NCBI GenBank assembly: GCA_033344895.1
Contig: JAWPMN010000001.1
Location: 1,860,001-1,924,000, forward strand
Direction of reading: 5' to 3'
DNA length: 64,000 bases
Origin: Alphaproteobacteria bacterium
GTDB taxonomy: Bacteria > Pseudomonadota > Alphaproteobacteria > UBA8366 > Aestuariispiraceae
Shown in pieces: positions 1-9,523 of the stretch (position 1 is its first letter; every line of letters starts with the position of its first letter). The notes under the pieces are model-generated. The model was not told where the DNA came from. It saw nothing but the letters and a program-made list of their open reading frames with translations, and made no database searches. Both the position numbers and the translations under genes were made by a program.

Positions 1-1
1 C

Positions 2-1423
2 AAGCCGATCCTGTTCGCCATGGCCAATCCCGATCCCGAAATCACGCCGGACGACGCCAAATCGGTGCGGCCCGACGCGATCGTCGCCACCGGCCGGTCC
101 GACTATCCGAACCAGGTCAACAACGTCCTGGGCTTCCCCTACATCTTTCGCGGCGCGCTGGATGTCCGCGCGACGACGATCAATGACGATATGAAGATCG
201 CCGCGGCCGAAGCGATTGCGCGCCTGGCCCGCGAGGATGTGCCGGATGAGGTTGCCAACGCCTATGGCGGGCAGGCGCTGCAATACGGGCCGGACTACAT
301 CATTCCGGTGCCCTTCGATCCGCGCCTGATCGTCGGCGTCCCTGCGGCGGTCGCCGAGGCGGCGATGAAGTCGGGGGTCGCGCGCCGTCCGATCATGGAC
401 ATGGAGGGTTATCGCCAGGAGCTGAAGGCCCGGCTCGATCCGACCGCCAACATGCTGCATTTCATCTTCGAACGTGTGCGCCAGAACCCGCAGCGGGTCT
501 GCTTTGCCGAGGGCGAGGATCCGCGCGTCATCCGCGCCGCCGCGCTGTTCCAGACCTCGGGCTATGGCACGCCGGTTCTGGTCGGGCGCGAAGACCGCAT
601 TCGCGAGACCACGCGGGAACTGGGGCTGGACGCGTCGATCCAGTTCGAGATCCACAATGCGCGGCTCAGCTCCGACAATGAAGAGTATACCGACTACCTC
701 TATGCCAAGGTTCAGCGCGCCGGCTATCTGCACCGCGACTGCCAGCGGCTGGTGAACCAGGACCGCAACGTCTTCGCCGCCTGCATGCTGGCCAAGGGCA
801 AGGTCGATGCCGTGGTGACCGGGGCGACGCGGGCCTTCAATGTCGCCTATGACGGCATCCGCCAGGTCATCGATGTGGCCGACGGCCATACCGCGATGGG
901 CCTGACCATCATGGTGGCCCGCGGCCGCACGATCTTCATCGCGGATACCTCGGTCAACGAGCTGCCGGATGGCCGCACCCTGGCTGAGATTGCGAAGGAG
1001 GCCGCGGCCTATGCCCGCCGCCTGGGGCATGAGCCGCGCGTCGGCATGCTCTATGCGTCGAATTTCGGCAATCCGGACCGGCCCGGCGGCAAACGGGTGC
1101 GCGATGCGGTCGACCTGCTGGATTCCGAAGGCGTCGACTTCGAATATGACGGCGATATCTCGCCCAGCGCGGCGCTGGACTATGATCTGATGCAGCGGCT
1201 CTATCCGTTCTGCCGGCTCAGCGGCCCGGCTAATGTGCTGGTGATGCCGGGGATCAATTCCGCGCATATCGCCTCACGCATGCTGCAGAGCCTGGGCGGC
1301 GGCACGATGATCGGCCCGCTGATGCTCGGTCTGGCCCATCCGGTTCAGGTCGCCCAGATGGGATCCAGCGTCAGCGACCTCGTGTCGCTGGCGGCACTGG
1401 CTGCGCACGACGCCATCGCCTAG
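2..1423 (+). CDS. maeB: NADP-dependent malic enzyme with C-terminal phosphotransacetylase-like domain (3' part)
   Basis: The reading frame is open from base 2, so the start lies outside the window; about 473 residues are visible of a family that is usually near 760. The first ~140 visible residues are the end of the malic enzyme domain ([14 protein letters not shown] and the [18 protein letters not shown] segment). The rest is a PTA_PTB domain, starting near [17 protein letters not shown] and running to the end. The enzyme decarboxylates malate to pyruvate with NADP. In this hybrid family the C-terminal domain is generally regulatory rather than an active acetyltransferase; that is family knowledge, not visible here. 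phoR follows after 14 bases on the same strand. Confidence 0.93.
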   Translation, partial: KPILFAMANPDPEITPDDAKSVRPDAIVATGRSDYPNQVNNVLGFPYIFRGALDVRATTINDDMKIAAAEAIARLAREDVPDEVANAYGGQALQYGPDYIIPVPFDPRLIVGVPAAVAEAAMKSGVARRPIMDMEGYRQELKARLDPTANMLHFIFERVRQNPQRVCFAEGEDPRVIRAAALFQTSGYGTPVLVGREDRIRETTRELGLDASIQFEIHNARLSSDNEEYTDYLYAKVQRAGYLHRDCQRLVNQDRNVFAACMLAKGKVDAVVTGATRAFNVAYDGIRQVIDVADGHTAMGLTIMVARGRTIFIADTSVNELPDGRTLAEIAKEAAAYARRLGHEPRVGMLYASNFGNPDRPGGKRVRDAVDLLDSEGVDFEYDGDISPSAALDYDLMQRLYPFCRLSGPANVLVMPGINSAHIASRMLQSLGGGTMIGPLMLGLAHPVQVAQMGSSVSDLVSLAALAAHDAIA

Positions 1424-1437
1424 GACGCGGGTGCGCC

Positions 1438-2793
1438 ATGTCGGGATCCTGGATCAGATCGATACTGCTGGCCACGGCCCCGGCGGCGCTCGTCCTGGCG
1501 TTGATGCTGACGAAGGGCGTGATCCCGGTGCATGCCGCGATCATTCTGGGCGCCGCGATTCTGTTGGGTGCGGGCATCGCGGTACGGCGGCGGCTGACGG
1601 CGGAAACGATCGTCATGCGGCGGCTGAACCGCCTGACCGCCGAGGCCCAGGCCCAGCTCGACGCCCTCAGCTACAAGGCGGCAGTGGCGGACAGGATCGT
1701 CTCCTCGCTGCCGCACCCGATCTTCTTCCTGGATCGCGACCGCCGGGTGGTGCGCGCCAATGCAGTGGCGCATGCGCTGGTCGACAGCGACCTGACCGGT
1801 CGTGACATCGCCGACGGGCTGCGCGACCCGGCCTTGCTGAGCGCGATCGACCGCACCATCGAGGGCCATGGACCGCAATCGGTCGACCTGAAGCTGCCCG
1901 TGCCGGTCGAAACCGAGTTCATTGTCCGTGTGGAGCCGGTGGACCCGCCCCCCGGCATGCCGGCGGGCCGGGACGCGCCGGTCATTCTGATCGACTTTCA
2001 GGATGTGACGGCGCTGCGCCGGTCGGAACAGATGCGCGTCGACTTTGTGGCCAATGTCAGCCACGAACTGCGCACCCCGCTGACCAGCCTGACCGGGTTC
2101 ATCGAAACCCTGCGCGGTCCGGCCAAGGGCGATCCGGAGGCCCATGAGCGGTTCCTGGCAATCATGCAGGAACAGTCGGAACGCATGTTCCGGCTGATTT
2201 CCGACCTGCTCAGCCTGTCGCGGATCGAAATGGACGAGCACAGTCGCCCGCGCGACGAGGTTCAGCTTCCCGGCCTGCTGACAAGACTGATCGAGATGCT
2301 GTCTCAGAAGGCCGAAAAACTGGGCGTGACGATCGAAACCGACTGGGAGGAACCATTGCCGCCGGTGCGCGGCGATTCCGACCAGTTGTTCCAGGTCTTC
2401 CAGAACCTGCTGGACAATGCCCTGAAATACGGTGCCAAGGGCGAAAGGGTGACGGTGCGTGTCCGGCGGCGCGACCCCCGGCGCCTGACGGTGGATGTGA
2501 TCGATCGCGGCGCCGGTATCGCCCCGGAACACCTGCCGCGTCTGACCGAACGGTTCTACCGGGTGGACGCCGCGCGTTCGCGGGAAATGGGGGGGACCGG
2601 ACTGGGGCTCGCGATCGTGAAGCACATTCTGAACCGACACCGCGGTCGTCTGAATGTGACCAGCGAAATCGGCAAGGGCACCACCTTCTCCGTCACCCTG
2701 CCCGTGGCGGTAGGGCGCGAAGCCGCGGAGGATAAGTCCCTGGGATCAGGCGATGATTCCAGCGCTTTGGGGGCGCGTCGCCCTCCGGAATGA
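1438..2793 (+). CDS. phoR: Phosphate regulon sensor histidine kinase PhoR
   Basis: Membrane sensor kinase of 451 residues that phosphorylates PhoB when phosphate is scarce. Two hydrophobic segments (about residues 8-28 and 32-50) anchor it with almost no periplasmic loop, as is usual for PhoR. A PAS-like region follows (about 80-190). The H-box is FVANVSHELRTPLTSL with the phospho-accepting His209, the N-box is NLLDNALKYG, and the ATP lid reads DRGAGI then GGTGLGLAIVKH. The pstSCAB-phoU-phoB genes follow directly, which fixes the identity among similar kinases. The last ~25 residues are low in complexity. Confidence 0.93.
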   Translation: MSGSWIRSILLATAPAALVLALMLTKGVIPVHAAIILGAAILLGAGIAVRRRLTAETIVMRRLNRLTAEAQAQLDALSYKAAVADRIVSSLPHPIFFLDRDRRVVRANAVAHALVDSDLTGRDIADGLRDPALLSAIDRTIEGHGPQSVDLKLPVPVETEFIVRVEPVDPPPGMPAGRDAPVILIDFQDVTALRRSEQMRVDFVANVSHELRTPLTSLTGFIETLRGPAKGDPEAHERFLAIMQEQSERMFRLISDLLSLSRIEMDEHSRPRDEVQLPGLLTRLIEMLSQKAEKLGVTIETDWEEPLPPVRGDSDQLFQVFQNLLDNALKYGAKGERVTVRVRRRDPRRLTVDVIDRGAGIAPEHLPRLTERFYRVDAARSREMGGTGLGLAIVKHILNRHRGRLNVTSEIGKGTTFSVTLPVAVGREAAEDKSLGSGDDSSALGARRPPE

Positions 2794-2813
2794 CACATTA
2801 TTGTATAGACCAA

Positions 2814-2834
2814 TTTTCGTTCATGTAACGAAAA
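2814..2834. promoter_or_regulatory. Perfect 8-bp inverted repeat between phoR and pstS
   Basis: TTTTCGTT (2814-2821) and AACGAAAA (2827-2834) form a perfect inverted repeat around the loop CATGT. It is AT-rich and has no following T-run, so it is not a typical intrinsic terminator. It sits just upstream of the candidate Pho box and could be a protein-binding site or a weak phoR terminator. Function is inferred from position only. Confidence 0.4.
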
Positions 2835-2863
2835 CGTCTTACAGGCATCACAAAACCGTCAGC
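2835..2863 (+). promoter_or_regulatory. Candidate Pho box upstream of pstS
   Basis: Three similar heptamers start exactly 11 bases apart: CGTCTTA at 2835, CATCACA at 2846 and CGTCAGC at 2857. PhoB boxes are 7-bp direct repeats with 4-bp spacers, so the period fits, although the match to the enterobacterial CTGTCAT unit is loose. A further CGTCTTT at 2867 is one base out of register. A PhoB site is expected here because pstS is the first gene of the transport operon. Confidence 0.4.
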
Positions 2864-3061
2864 ACTCGTCTTTAAATGAAGCCGCAACGTCATGGGGGCG
2901 GAGGCGCACGGGCTCGCGTGCGGCAAGCCAATTCCGAAGGCGAAGCGAGGAGTGGTTATGTGCCGCGAGACCATCCGGGGCATGTAGGAGTTCACGACGT
3001 CATTACCCATCGACGGAAACTTCCGAACTAATCCTGACCGAAGTCAGAATGGAGTGAAGAC

Positions 3062-4096
3062 ATGAAAGGTTTCAAGACGACGCTCGCGGTTGCCGCCCTT
3101 GGTGCCGTTGCGTTTGCCGGTGCCGCCCAGGCCCGCGACCAGATCCGGATCGTCGGTTCGTCGACGGTGTTCCCGTACACCCAGGCCGTGGCTGAAGAAT
3201 ATGCCATGAAGACCGGCAGCGCGGCGCCTGTCGTCGAATCCACCGGTACCGGTGGCGGCATGAAGATCTTCTGCGGCGGCGTCGGCGCGGATCATCCGGA
3301 CATCACCGGCGCGTCGCGCGCCATGAAAGAGTCCGAGTTCAAGACCTGTATGGAAAACGGTGTCGACAGCATCACCGAAGCCCTGATCGGCTATGACGGC
3401 CTGTCCATCGCGGTCTCCCGCGAAGGCGAAGCGATCTCGGTCTCCCAGAAGGACCTGTTCCTGGCGCTGGCCGCGGAAGTTCCGGTCGACGGCGCGTGGG
3501 TTGCCAACCCGAACAAGACCTGGTCCGACGTCAACCCGGACCTGCCGAATGTCGCCATCCAGGTTTTCGGCCCGCCGCCGACCTCCGGCACGCGCGACGC
3601 CTTCGTCGAACTGGCGATGGAAGTCGGCTGTGAAGAGCTGCCGGAACACGCCGCGCTGAGCAAGGACGAAGCCAAGACGAAATGCCACCGCATGCGTCAG
3701 GACGGCCCGTTCATCGAAGCCGGTGAGAACGACAACCTGATCGTTCAGCGCCTGGAAGCCGATCCGACCGCCTACGGCATCTTCGGCTATTCCTTCCTTT
3801 ACGAAAACCAGGACAAGCTGCAGGGCATCCAGATCAACGACGTCACCCCGGATTTCGACACGATCGCCGATGGTTCCTACCCGCTGTCGCGTCCGCTGTT
3901 CTTCTACGTGAAGAACGCCCATCGCGGTGTGATCCCGGGTCTGAACGAATTCCTGTCGGAATATGTCAGCGACAACGCCATGGGTTCGGCGGGCTACCTG
4001 AAGGAGCGCGGTCTGGTCGCTCTCGACGATGCCAAGCGTGAAGAACTGAAGAAGGCCGTCATGGACGGCGCGATGATGACGCGCTACGGCTCGTAA
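3062..4096 (+). CDS. pstS: Phosphate ABC transporter, periplasmic phosphate-binding protein PstS
   Basis: Binds inorganic phosphate in the periplasm and delivers it to PstCA. It has 344 residues, with an N-terminal Sec signal peptide ending about AGAAQA. Typical ligand-binding segments are visible: IVGSSTVFPYTQ, ESTGTGGGMKIFCGG, DITGASRAMKESE and PPTSGTRDAF. A GGAGTG ribosome-binding site sits about 7 bases before the ATG. The leader of 268 bases upstream holds the candidate Pho box, and a strong hairpin follows the gene, as expected for a binding protein made in excess over the permease. Confidence 0.95.
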   Translation: MKGFKTTLAVAALGAVAFAGAAQARDQIRIVGSSTVFPYTQAVAEEYAMKTGSAAPVVESTGTGGGMKIFCGGVGADHPDITGASRAMKESEFKTCMENGVDSITEALIGYDGLSIAVSREGEAISVSQKDLFLALAAEVPVDGAWVANPNKTWSDVNPDLPNVAIQVFGPPPTSGTRDAFVELAMEVGCEELPEHAALSKDEAKTKCHRMRQDGPFIEAGENDNLIVQRLEADPTAYGIFGYSFLYENQDKLQGIQINDVTPDFDTIADGSYPLSRPLFFYVKNAHRGVIPGLNEFLSEYVSDNAMGSAGYLKERGLVALDDAKREELKKAVMDGAMMTRYGS

Positions 4097-4116
4097 TCAT
4101 CCGTTACCTTCGGAAG

Positions 4117-4144
4117 CCGCACGCGCCCCATCGGGCGCGTGCGG
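4117..4144 (+). terminator. Strong hairpin between pstS and pstC (partial terminator or mRNA-stabilising stem)
   Basis: CCGCACGCGCCC (4117-4128) pairs perfectly with GGGCGCGTGCGG (4133-4144) around a CATC loop. There is no T-run after it, so full termination is unlikely. Between a binding-protein gene and its permease genes such a stem commonly protects the upstream message or limits read-through; that role is inferred. Confidence 0.6.
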
Positions 4145-4217
4145 TGCCCGTCGGTGAAATGCGTACCAGGTTCCGATGGTCCGGCATGCGGCCGACATCG
4201 GCTTCCGGGGGGACAAA

Positions 4218-5597
4218 ATGTTCGGTATCTCCTTGATCGTTATCGTCGCGCTCGCGGTGCTGGGCTATATCGTGGCCTCGAGTGCTGCGCGCCGGCTGGC
4301 GCCGGCCGGCGGGGCCCAGCTGAATTCGCTTCCCGGTTATCACGGGGCCTATGTCGGCCTCTGGGCGGCGATCCCGGCCGTCCTGCTGCTGCTCGTCTGG
4401 GCCGCCCTGGAAGGGCACATCCTGGATGCGATGATCCTGGCGTCCTTTCCGGAAGCCGCTCTCGCCGGGCGCAGCGACTCGCAGCTTGAACTGCTGATCA
4501 GTGAAGTCCGCTCCGTCGCCGCCGGTCAGATCTTCGGGGAACCCAGCCCCGATGTCCGGGCCGCCGCAAGCGCCCTCAACGGCTGGCAGCTGCTGGCGGA
4601 CTGGGCGATGGTCGCGGCCTGCGCCTTTGTCGCCATTGTCGGTCTCGGCCTGACGCGCAGCCGCCTTCATTCAGACTTCCGGGCGCGGACCGGCGTCGAG
4701 CGGATCGTCAAGTGGACGATGGTCCTGTGCTCCGTCTTCGCGATCCTGACCACGATCGGCATCATCCTGTCGCTTCTGTTCGAGGCATTCCGCTTCTTCC
4801 AGATGGTGCCGTGGTACGAATTCCTCTTCGGCCTCAGCTGGGAACCGCAGATCGCCATGCGCGAGGACCAGGTCGCGGGCGAGGGCGCCTTCGGTGCGGT
4901 GCCGGTCTTCGTCGGCACGATCCTGATCTCGATCATCGCCATGCTGGTCGCGGTGCCCATCGGCCTGCTGAGCGCCATCTATATGGCCGAATATGCCTCC
5001 AGCCGCGTTCGGGCCGTCGTGAAGCCGATCCTGGAGATTCTGGCCGGGATCCCGACGGTCGTTTACGGCTTCTTCGCGGTTCTGACGGTGGCTCCGGCGC
5101 TGCGCTCCTTCGGCGCCTGGATGGGGCTGGACGTTGCGCCGAACAGCGCGCTGGCGGCGGGGGCGGTGATGGGGATCATGATCATTCCCTTCGTCTCGTC
5201 GCTGTCCGATGACGCGATCAGCGCCGTGCCGCATTCCATGCGTGAAGGCTCTTACGGCCTGGGCGCGACCAAGGCGGAAACCATTGTGTCGGTGCTGCTG
5301 CCCGCGGCTCTGCCCGGGATTGTCGGCGGGATCCTGCTGGCGGCAAGCCGGGCGATCGGCGAGACGATGATCGTGGTGATGGCCGCCGGCCTGATTGCCA
5401 AGATCACGGCCAACCCGTTCGAATCGGTGACTACGGTCACGGTGCAGATCGTCACGCTGCTGATCGGCGACACCGAGTTCGACAGTCCGAAGACGCTCGC
5501 CGCCTTCGCGCTCGGCCTCGTGCTCTTCGTGGTCACGCTCTGCCTGAACGTCATTGCGCTGCGCATCGTGTCCAAATACCGCGAAAAATACGATTGA
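4218..5597 (+). CDS. pstC: Phosphate ABC transporter permease PstC
   Basis: Inner-membrane half of the phosphate channel, 459 residues from the ATG at 4218. I prefer this start over an in-frame ATG at 4176 because GGGGGGA lies just before it and the protein then begins with a membrane segment. It is longer than the ~320 residues of enterobacterial PstC. The extra N-terminal ~200 residues (membrane segments plus a soluble stretch) match the DUF3708 extension common in alphaproteobacteria. The C-terminal half is a BPD_transp_1 permease domain, with the ABC-contact loop around EGSYGLGATKAETI. Confidence 0.93.
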   Translation: MFGISLIVIVALAVLGYIVASSAARRLAPAGGAQLNSLPGYHGAYVGLWAAIPAVLLLLVWAALEGHILDAMILASFPEAALAGRSDSQLELLISEVRSVAAGQIFGEPSPDVRAAASALNGWQLLADWAMVAACAFVAIVGLGLTRSRLHSDFRARTGVERIVKWTMVLCSVFAILTTIGIILSLLFEAFRFFQMVPWYEFLFGLSWEPQIAMREDQVAGEGAFGAVPVFVGTILISIIAMLVAVPIGLLSAIYMAEYASSRVRAVVKPILEILAGIPTVVYGFFAVLTVAPALRSFGAWMGLDVAPNSALAAGAVMGIMIIPFVSSLSDDAISAVPHSMREGSYGLGATKAETIVSVLLPAALPGIVGGILLAASRAIGETMIVVMAAGLIAKITANPFESVTTVTVQIVTLLIGDTEFDSPKTLAAFALGLVLFVVTLCLNVIALRIVSKYREKYD

Positions 5598-5614
5598 TCC
5601 GGGGGCATCCAGAA

Positions 5615-6892
5615 ATGGCCACTCAAGTTTCCGATGTTGGCGTCGCCGGCGCCCGCAAGAAGCACAACCAGCGCCGGCGCAACGCGAATATCCGGCTTCA
5701 GGCCTATGGCATCGGTGCGATCGCGCTGGCGATCCTGATGCTGGGCGTGCTGTTCACGTCGCTGCTCTATACCGGGGCCTCGTCCTTCATCCAGACGCAT
5801 ATCGATCTGGAAGTCACGATCGATCCCGAGCTGGTGAAGCCGGACGAGATCCAGCAGGGCAATTTCCGGGTCGTCGTGCGGCGTGCCTTCGAGGACATGT
5901 TCCCCGAGGTGCAGTCCCGCAACGACAAGCGCGCGATGTACCAGATCCCGTCGAACGGCGCGCAGTACCAGGTCCGCGATCTGGTGCTGGACGATCCCGA
6001 CCTGATCGGCCGGACCATCACGGTCACGGTGCCGGTTTCCGACGCGTTCGATCAGTTCCACAAGGGCGTCATTCCGCGCGACGTGCCGGAAGAACAGCGG
6101 AAGGTGAACGATTTCCAGATCGGCCTGTGGGACACCCTGGACGAGAAGGGGCTGATCAGCACGCCGTTCAACTGGACCCTGTTCTTCTCCGCCGACAGCC
6201 GGTTCCCGGAACTGGCGGGGATGTCCGGCGCGATCGTCGGGTCGTTCTATGCGCTGCTGGTCTGCTTCCTGATTAGTTTCCCGGTCGGCATTGCCGCCGC
6301 GGTCTATCTTGAGGAATTCGCACCGAAGAACCGCCTGACCGCCCTGATCGAAGTCAACATCAACAATCTGGCCGCGGTGCCGTCCGTGGTGTTCGGCCTG
6401 CTCGGCCTTGCGGTCTTCATCCAGTTCTTCGGCCTGCCCCGTTCGGCACCGCTGGTCGGCGGCATGGTACTGTCGCTGATGACCCTGCCGACCATCATCA
6501 TCTCGACCCGGGCCGCGCTGAAGGCCGTGCCGCCGTCGATCCGCGAAGGCGGGTTCGGCATCGGCGCCTCGCACCAGCAGGTGATCATGCATCACGTGCT
6601 GCCGCTGGCGATGCCGGGTATCCTGACCGGCACGATCATCGGGCTGGCCCAGGCGCTCGGGGAATCGGCACCGCTGCTGCTGATCGGCATGAACGCCTTC
6701 ATCACCTCCGACCCCGGCGGGATCATGGATCCGGCGACGGCCCTGCCGACGCAGATCTTTATCTGGGCCGACAGCCCTGAGCGCGGCTTCGTCGCAAGAA
6801 CCTCCGCGGCGATCCTGGTTCTGATCGGGTTCCTGGTCGCAATGAACCTTATCGCTGTCGTGCTCCGTCAACGCTTTCAGAGAAAATGGTAG
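5615..6892 (+). CDS. pstA: Phosphate ABC transporter permease PstA
   Basis: Second inner-membrane subunit of the phosphate channel. The ATG at 5615 is preferred, with GGGGG about 9 bases upstream, over a TTG at 5594 that overlaps the end of pstC. It gives 425 residues against ~296 in E. coli. The N-terminal part (RRRNANIRLQAYGIGAIALA and a long periplasmic section to about residue 200) is the DUF3333 extension found in alphaproteobacterial PstA. The permease domain follows, with its coupling loop near EGGFGIGASHQQVI. pstB starts 3 bases after the stop. Confidence 0.93.
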   Translation: MATQVSDVGVAGARKKHNQRRRNANIRLQAYGIGAIALAILMLGVLFTSLLYTGASSFIQTHIDLEVTIDPELVKPDEIQQGNFRVVVRRAFEDMFPEVQSRNDKRAMYQIPSNGAQYQVRDLVLDDPDLIGRTITVTVPVSDAFDQFHKGVIPRDVPEEQRKVNDFQIGLWDTLDEKGLISTPFNWTLFFSADSRFPELAGMSGAIVGSFYALLVCFLISFPVGIAAAVYLEEFAPKNRLTALIEVNINNLAAVPSVVFGLLGLAVFIQFFGLPRSAPLVGGMVLSLMTLPTIIISTRAALKAVPPSIREGGFGIGASHQQVIMHHVLPLAMPGILTGTIIGLAQALGESAPLLLIGMNAFITSDPGGIMDPATALPTQIFIWADSPERGFVARTSAAILVLIGFLVAMNLIAVVLRQRFQRKW

Positions 6893-6895
6893 GAT

Positions 6896-7744
6896 ATGAT
6901 GTCTTCGAATATTTCTGACACGGTCGCCGAGCCCGCCAACGGCATGGAGTCCGATCTCGGCGGCGCGGCCGCCAGGAGCGGCACCGGCGAAGTGAAGGTG
7001 AAGGGCCGGGACGTCTGCGTTTTCTACGGCGAGAAGCAGGCCCTGTTCGACGTCAATATCGACATCATGGAACGGGAAGTGACGGCGTTGATCGGTCCGT
7101 CGGGCTGCGGCAAGTCGACCTTCCTGCGCTGCCTGAACCGGATGAACGACGTGGTCGACATCTGCCGTGTGACCGGCGACATCACCATGGACGGCCAGAA
7201 CATCTACGACAAAGCCGTCGATGTCGTGCATCTGCGCGCCCGGGTCGGCATGGTGTTCCAGAAGCCGAACCCCTTTCCGAAGTCGATCTACGAGAACATC
7301 GCCTACGGTCCGCGCATTCACGGCCTGACCCGCAACAAGGCGGAGATGGACGAGGTCGTCGAGACCTCGCTGCAGAAGGCCGGCCTGTGGAACGAGGTGA
7401 AGGATCGCCTCGACGCGCCGGGCACCGGCCTGTCGGGCGGCCAGCAGCAGCGCCTCTGTATCGCGCGTGCCATCGCGGTCGCGCCGGAAGTCATCCTGAT
7501 GGATGAGCCGTGCTCGGCCCTCGACCCGATCGCCACGGCGAAGATCGAGGATCTGATCCACGAACTGCGCGAGAACTACACGATCGCCATCGTCACCCAC
7601 TCGATGCAGCAGGCCGCCCGCGTCTCGCAGAAGACGGCCTTCTTCCACCTCGGCGTTCTGGTGGAATACGGCGAAACCGAACAGATCTTCACCAACCCGA
7701 AAGACGAGCGAACCCAGGGCTACATCACCGGCCGTTTCGGCTGA
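6896..7744 (+). CDS. pstB: Phosphate ABC transporter ATP-binding protein PstB
   Basis: ATPase that powers phosphate import through PstCA, 282 residues. It has a Walker A (GPSGCGKST), Q-loop ([20 protein letters not shown]), ABC signature (LSGGQQQR), Walker B ([12 protein letters not shown]) and H-loop ([15 protein letters not shown]). The PNPFPKSIY segment is typical of PstB rather than other importers. The ~35 residues before the ABC core are a variable, polar extension. Two consecutive ATGs (6896, 6899) could serve as the start. Confidence 0.95.
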   Translation: MMSSNISDTVAEPANGMESDLGGAAARSGTGEVKVKGRDVCVFYGEKQALFDVNIDIMEREVTALIGPSGCGKSTFLRCLNRMNDVVDICRVTGDITMDGQNIYDKAVDVVHLRARVGMVFQKPNPFPKSIYENIAYGPRIHGLTRNKAEMDEVVETSLQKAGLWNEVKDRLDAPGTGLSGGQQQRLCIARAIAVAPEVILMDEPCSALDPIATAKIEDLIHELRENYTIAIVTHSMQQAARVSQKTAFFHLGVLVEYGETEQIFTNPKDERTQGYITGRFG

Positions 7745-7823
7745 TAACCGACGAATCCTGTTATTCTGGGCGGGCGCGCCATCGGGGCGGTCCGGCAGGT
7801 TTCAGCAAGAAAGTACGAAAACC

Positions 7824-8606
7824 ATGGCAGACGTTTCTCACGGCCACATTGTCGCCGCCTACGACGCGGAATTCAACAAGCTGACCAAGCTGCTGGCCCG
7901 TATGGGCGGCCTGGCGGAAAGCCAGCTGGCGAACGCGCTGACGGCGATTGAAAAACGCGACAACACTCTGGCCAAGACGGTCAAGGACGGCGACAAGGAA
8001 ATCGACGCGCTGGAGCGCGAGATCGAGAGTCTGGTCGTGCGGATGCTGGCTCTGCGCCAGCCGATGGCGAATGATCTGCGCTATATTGTGGCGACCCTGC
8101 GCACATCGTCGGACATCGAACGGATCGGCGATTACGCGAAAAACATCGCGAAGCGCGCGCTGGCCCTCAACCAGATGCCGTCGGAACCGCTGCTGCGCGG
8201 CGTGGTGCGGATCGGCCGTCCGGTACAGACCATGCTGAAGGACGTCATGGACGCCCATCTGCAGGGCGATACCAACAAGGCGATCGAGGTCTGGGAGGCC
8301 GACGAGGATGTCGATGCGCTCTATACCAGCCTGTTCCGCGAATTGCTGACCTACATGATGGAAGACCCGCGGCACATTACGCCCTGCACCCATCTGCTGT
8401 TCATCGCCAAGAACCTGGAACGGATCGGCGACCACGCCACCAACATCGCCGAGACCATCCATTTCCAGGTCGAGGGCGTGCCGCTGAGCGAACGCCGCCC
8501 GAAGGCCGATGCTTCCAATTATGCGACGATGCGGCCGGAAGACGAAGACGGTGCGGATGACGATGATGATGACGCCGGAGACGACAAGGATGAGAACGAT
8601 GCCTGA
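7824..8606 (+). CDS. phoU: Phosphate signalling protein PhoU with acidic C-terminal tail
   Basis: Cytoplasmic helical-bundle protein that links the PstSCAB transporter to PhoR and represses the Pho regulon when phosphate is plentiful. It has 260 residues and two PhoU repeats, each with the metal-binding signature (RTSSDIERIGDYAKNIAKRA and KNLERIGDHATNIAETI). The last 22 residues are extremely acidic, 15 of them Asp or Glu, a tail that standard ~240-residue PhoU proteins lack. It lies 79 bases after pstB and just before phoB. Confidence 0.94.
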   Translation: MADVSHGHIVAAYDAEFNKLTKLLARMGGLAESQLANALTAIEKRDNTLAKTVKDGDKEIDALEREIESLVVRMLALRQPMANDLRYIVATLRTSSDIERIGDYAKNIAKRALALNQMPSEPLLRGVVRIGRPVQTMLKDVMDAHLQGDTNKAIEVWEADEDVDALYTSLFRELLTYMMEDPRHITPCTHLLFIAKNLERIGDHATNIAETIHFQVEGVPLSERRPKADASNYATMRPEDEDGADDDDDDAGDDKDENDA

Positions 8607-8637
8607 TGCCATCCGGGATCACGGAGGGGTCAAACCG

Positions 8638-9336
8638 ATGAGCGGCATGAAGCCCAAGATTCTGATCGTCGAAGACGAAACCGCGGTCGTCACGCTGCTG
8701 CGCTACAATCTCGAGCATCAGGGGTTCGAGGTCGATGCGGTCTCCGACGGTGAGGAAGCGCTGGTCGCGATCGAGGAAAACCCGCCGGATCTGGTCCTGC
8801 TGGACTGGATGCTGCCGCAGCTTTCCGGCATCGAGGTCTGCCGGCAACTGCGCCGCCGACCGGCGACGAAGCAATTGCCGATCATCCTGCTGACCGCGCG
8901 GGGTGAGGAGGCGGATACGGTGCGTGGCCTCGATTCCGGTGCCGATGATTACGTCACCAAGCCGTTCTCGCCCGCCGAACTGACCGCCCGCGTCCATGCG
9001 CTGCTGCGCCGGTCGCGCCCGGCCCTGTCGGACGAGGCGCTGAGCGTCGCGGACCTGCAGATGGACCTCGCCGCGCATCGCGTTCATCGCGCCGGCCGCG
9101 AGATCAAGCTGGGCCCGACCGAATACCGTCTGCTGCGCCATTTCATGGAGCATCCGGGCCGGGTCTTCAGCCGGGAACAATTGCTGGACGCCGTCTGGGG
9201 CCGCGACGTTTATGTCGAACTGCGCACCGTCGACGTGCATATCCGGCGCCTGCGCAAGGCGCTGAACGAGGGCGGCGAGGCCGATGTGATCCGCACCGTC
9301 CGCTCCGCCGGCTACGCCCTGGAGCCGCAGAGCTGA
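8638..9336 (+). CDS. phoB: Phosphate regulon response regulator PhoB
   Basis: Two-component response regulator, 232 residues. The receiver domain (1-120) has the acidic pair Glu12-Asp13, phospho-acceptor Asp56 in LVLLDWMLP, and the conserved Lys in VTKPFSPAE. A winged-helix OmpR-type DNA-binding domain (about 130-230) includes EIKLGPTEYRLLRHFMEHPG and VYVELRTVDVHIRRLRKAL. I chose the ATG at 8638 because GGAGGGG lies 9 bases upstream; an ATG at 8599 overlapping phoU is less well supported. It is the last gene of the pho cluster. Confidence 0.94.
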   Translation: MSGMKPKILIVEDETAVVTLLRYNLEHQGFEVDAVSDGEEALVAIEENPPDLVLLDWMLPQLSGIEVCRQLRRRPATKQLPIILLTARGEEADTVRGLDSGADDYVTKPFSPAELTARVHALLRRSRPALSDEALSVADLQMDLAAHRVHRAGREIKLGPTEYRLLRHFMEHPGRVFSREQLLDAVWGRDVYVELRTVDVHIRRLRKALNEGGEADVIRTVRSAGYALEPQS

Positions 9337-9346
9337 GTGCCGGGCA

Positions 9347-9371
9347 CCGGCGGTCGTTAACCGGCCGCCGG
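9347..9371 (+). terminator. Stem-loop after phoB
   Basis: CCGGCGG (9347-9353) and CCGCCGG (9365-9371) form a GC-rich stem 10 bases after the phoB stop. There is no T-run. It may end the pho transcript or be rho-assisted; position is the main support. Confidence 0.4.
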
Positions 9372-9523
9372 GATGCTTGACGCTCCTATCTCCCTCGACG
9401 CCGCATATTGGCTATAAATCCGTTCGTCCCTGCGGCACTCTGCGGCTCGGCTGGACAGGACCCGCCTGTCCGGTGACACTGTGTCTCCGCGATGTGACAC
9501 CTGTGCCTGACAGAGGACCGATT

